Origin: Phytomonospora endophytica
GTDB lineage: Bacteria > Actinomycetota > Actinomycetes > Mycobacteriales > Micromonosporaceae
Assembly: GCF_014202425.1 (NCBI RefSeq)
Contig: NZ_JACHGT010000004.1
Coordinates: forward strand, 14,307-78,306
DNA: 64,000 nucleotides
Reading direction: 5' to 3'
Part shown: piece by piece, positions 62,150 to 64,000 of the stretch
Layout of the letters: every line of letters starts with the position of its first letter
Position numbering within the stretch: the stretch's first letter is position 1
The notes under the pieces: generated by a model
Told to the model about the DNA's origin: nothing
The model's input: the letters and a program-made list of their open reading frames with translations, nothing else
Databases searched by the model: none
Translations under genes and position numbers: made by a program

Positions 62150-63502
62150 TCACGGCTTGTGGCGGCCTGCCGCGATCTCGCGTCGCGCGCGGCCCGCCTG
62201 GCGTAGGATCCGGGCCGCCCTGCCTGGCTTGCGCAGGGCAGTCGGGGGCGTCAGGAGCTGCTGCACCTCCACGTAGAGGCGGCGCGTCGGCGGGTCGACC
62301 ATCGCGGCCAGCTGGATCTGCCGGGAGAACCAGTTGAGCAGTCCGATGGCGCGCGGCCGCTCCCCGCGCGTCTGCGGGTAGGCGAAGTCCCCGCCGACCG
62401 CGAACTGCCACGGGGTGGCGATGATGCGCGCGGCCTCGCGGTAGAACTCGGCGGCGACGTCGGCGTCGACGCGCTCGTGACGGTCGAGCAGGCCGCCCAG
62501 CGCGAGGGCCTCCAGGCTCGCGCAGGTCATGCCCTGGCCGTAGATGGGGTTGAAGCTGCACACCGAGTCGCCGAGCGCGAGATAGCCCGCCGGGAGGCGG
62601 TTCAGTTCCTCGAAGTGCCGGCGGCGGCTCGACGGCAGCCCGCACACCGCGATGTCGGAGAGCGGCTCGCGCTCACCGATCAGCCGCGCGAAGGCCGGCA
62701 GGGGCAGGCTCTCGGCGTGGTCGCGGAAGGTCGCCTCGTCGCCGTCGGGGAAGTCGCCGTGCCAGCCGCCCATCGAGACGAGCCAGCGGTCCCCCTCGAT
62801 CGGCAGGGCGAGACCAGCCCGGCGCTCGCCGGGCGGCGAGGGAAGCGCGAAGTGGCAGACGACGTCGTCGATGTCGCCGGGCAGCCGCTCGAACAGGCGC
62901 GTCGCGTACCCGACGTTGATCTTCACCTCCGTGACCCGCGGCGCGGGCACGCCCAGCGCCGACAGCCAACGGTCGGAACGGCTGCCCCGCCCGGTGCAGT
63001 CGACGACCAGGTCGCAGGCCAGTTCGCTCCCGTCGTCGAGAACGACGCCCGTGACGGTCCCCTCGGCACCCGTCAGATCACCGACCGCCACCCTGTCGCG
63101 GATCTCGACATTCGCCAGCCCCGCGACCCGCCGCCGCACCGCCCACTCCAGCAGCGGACGACTGAGACTCATCAGCCGCAGACCCGTCGGAATGTCCGGC
63201 CACCGGCCACCCCAGCGGAAGAAGGACATCTGCGAACCCGGATCGAAGGGCACCGCCCCCGCCCCGACGAGGTCGTCGCTGAGGCCGCCGAAGAGCTCGC
63301 CCAGCGCCTGCTCGCCGGCCGAGAGCAGGATGTGGCCGTGCTCGCTCTGCGGCACCCCCCGCCGGGGCACCGGTGAATCACCCAAGGCGTCACGATCCAA
63401 GACCGTCACCCGTGTGAACCGGCCCGACAACGCGGCGGCCGCCGCCAACCCGGCAACCCCCGCACCAACGACCACGACATGCTCGCGCCCCGGAAACACC
63501 AT
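62150..63502 (-). CDS. FAD-dependent monooxygenase/oxidoreductase
   Basis: 450 aa. N-terminal FAD Rossmann motif VVVVGAGVAGLAAAAALSG, then DCTGRGSRSDRWLSALG and the second FAD motif YLALGDSVCSFNPIYGQGMT with the GD that binds the ribityl chain. It belongs to the group of flavin hydroxylases/geranylgeranyl-reductase-like enzymes with SRPLLEWAVRRRVAGLANVE. Substrate unknown. The open frame runs on upstream, but only ATG 63502 fits the family start. It precedes the 73-aa peptide gene by 185 bases. Confidence 0.9.
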   Translation of the reverse strand: MVFPGREHVVVVGAGVAGLAAAAALSGRFTRVTVLDRDALGDSPVPRRGVPQSEHGHILLSAGEQALGELFGGLSDDLVGAGAVPFDPGSQMSFFRWGGRWPDIPTGLRLMSLSRPLLEWAVRRRVAGLANVEIRDRVAVGDLTGAEGTVTGVVLDDGSELACDLVVDCTGRGSRSDRWLSALGVPAPRVTEVKINVGYATRLFERLPGDIDDVVCHFALPSPPGERRAGLALPIEGDRWLVSMGGWHGDFPDGDEATFRDHAESLPLPAFARLIGEREPLSDIAVCGLPSSRRRHFEELNRLPAGYLALGDSVCSFNPIYGQGMTCASLEALALGGLLDRHERVDADVAAEFYREAARIIATPWQFAVGGDFAYPQTRGERPRAIGLLNWFSRQIQLAAMVDPPTRRLYVEVQQLLTPPTALRKPGRAARILRQAGRARREIAAGRHKP

Positions 63503-64000
63503 GTGTCCATGGTGGACCGGACGGAGGCTCGAAGCCAGGATTGCGCGGGGTGTGTGCGCCATCGACCCGCACCCCCGCCCGGCGCCCTGCCCTACCGGGC
63601 GCCGGGCGGGGCCGCGGACCCCGGCGGGCATCCCCTCCAGATCCCCGACGGGGCGTCGAACCGGCCGAGTCGCGCCCGCCCCCGTCTGCCCGGCGCGAAC
63701 GACGGACCGAACGACGGGCGCGACCTCGGACGGAGGGAACACCGGCCCGGATCCCCCGATCACGGCCACCGGCGCGCCCCGGGGCGCACAGCGCGGATCC
63801 ATCCCGTCACCGGATCCGATACCGGAGAACACTCGCCCCGACAACGACCGGACAGTCACGGCGACGGCGCGGGTTCCTCGCGCACCGCCCACCGCGCGGT
63901 CGTTCCTTCCCGAAGCCACCCTCGCACCAGGGCGTTGGGTTCGCGTTTGGAGAGTCGCACACGCGCGTGCGAGTCTTCGTTATGCGATTCGGCGTGCTCG
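63503..64000. other. Gap with no recognisable gene
   Basis: The monooxygenase frame stays open on the minus strand for 417 bases here, but the sequence has no family match and no ribosome site. A palindrome TCGCAC-N6-GTGCGA lies at about 63955-63972. A gene may start beyond the right edge. Confidence 0.45.

Noticed and set aside
63503-63919. N-terminal extension of the FAD monooxygenase
   Set aside because: The FAD motif VVVVGAGVAGLAA must lie near the N terminus; the upstream part has no ribosome site and looks non-coding.

Overview
The window reads as one continuous piece of actinobacterial chromosome. GC is very high, third codon positions are almost all G/C, GTG and TTG starts are common, and stop/start overlaps (ATGA, GTGA, TTGA) are frequent. 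The housekeeping order rpsT-lepA-hemW-hrcA-dnaJ-rsmE-phoH-ybeY-corC-era-recO-uppS, with zur/znu and glyS nearby, is the order seen in Streptomyces and relatives. Genus cannot be fixed from the sequence. No tRNA, rRNA, CRISPR array, transposase or phage gene was seen.

Layout. 1-3.5 kb: six 20-bp tandem repeats, rpsT with its terminator, an APH-fold kinase, lepA. 3.5-15.1 kb: accessory stretch with an MBL hydrolase, MOSC protein, Lrp regulator divergent from a trans-sulfuration PLP enzyme, an XRE/NB-ARC/TPR signalling ATPase, a decayed secreted-protein gene, a MerR/MFS efflux pair with a clear operator, a Tat-exported GH25 lysozyme, a sugar dehydrogenase-like protein and a lysozyme-like membrane protein. 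15.1-29 kb: core genes from enoyl-CoA hydratase and hemW through hrcA (perfect CIRCE), dnaJ, trHb, rsmE, HIT, phoH (interrupted by an intein), ybeY, corC, a cytidine-deaminase-like protein and era. 29-34.8 kb: a 648-aa unknown protein, an ECF42 sigma factor with its DGPF partner, an orphan sugar-binding lipoprotein, and a C-terminal scrap of a second copy of the 648-aa gene. 34.8-39.2 kb: cobQ-recO-uppS and an M48 protease. 39.6-44.1 kb: two Hsp70-like ATPases; the second carries a WD40 propeller, while the first has lost its propeller at the point where a small toxin-antitoxin-like module sits. 44.1-47.0 kb: ykoEDC thiamine-precursor ECF transporter under a TPP riboswitch. 47.1-53 kb: permease/TIGR03943 pair, mazEF-like pair, SmtB/ArsR-Zur with a coupled 54-aa ORF, and znuACB with a Zur box. 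53-60 kb: two TetR/oxidoreductase divergons with palindromic operators, plus assorted enzymes and an AraC-like regulator. 60-63.5 kb: glyS, a 73-aa Ser/Thr/Cys-rich peptide gene and a FAD monooxygenase.

Regulation is unusually legible. Many genes carry an nAnnnT -10 hexamer exactly 6-7 nt before the start codon, pointing to leaderless transcription. CIRCE, Zur, MerR and two TetR operators and a TPP riboswitch lie where known biology predicts. The observations most worth following are the class-3-type intein in PhoH, the broken Hsp70-WD40 copy with the TA-like module and its own operator, the small peptide gene beside a FAD monooxygenase, and three decayed or partial genes that an ORF caller would miss.
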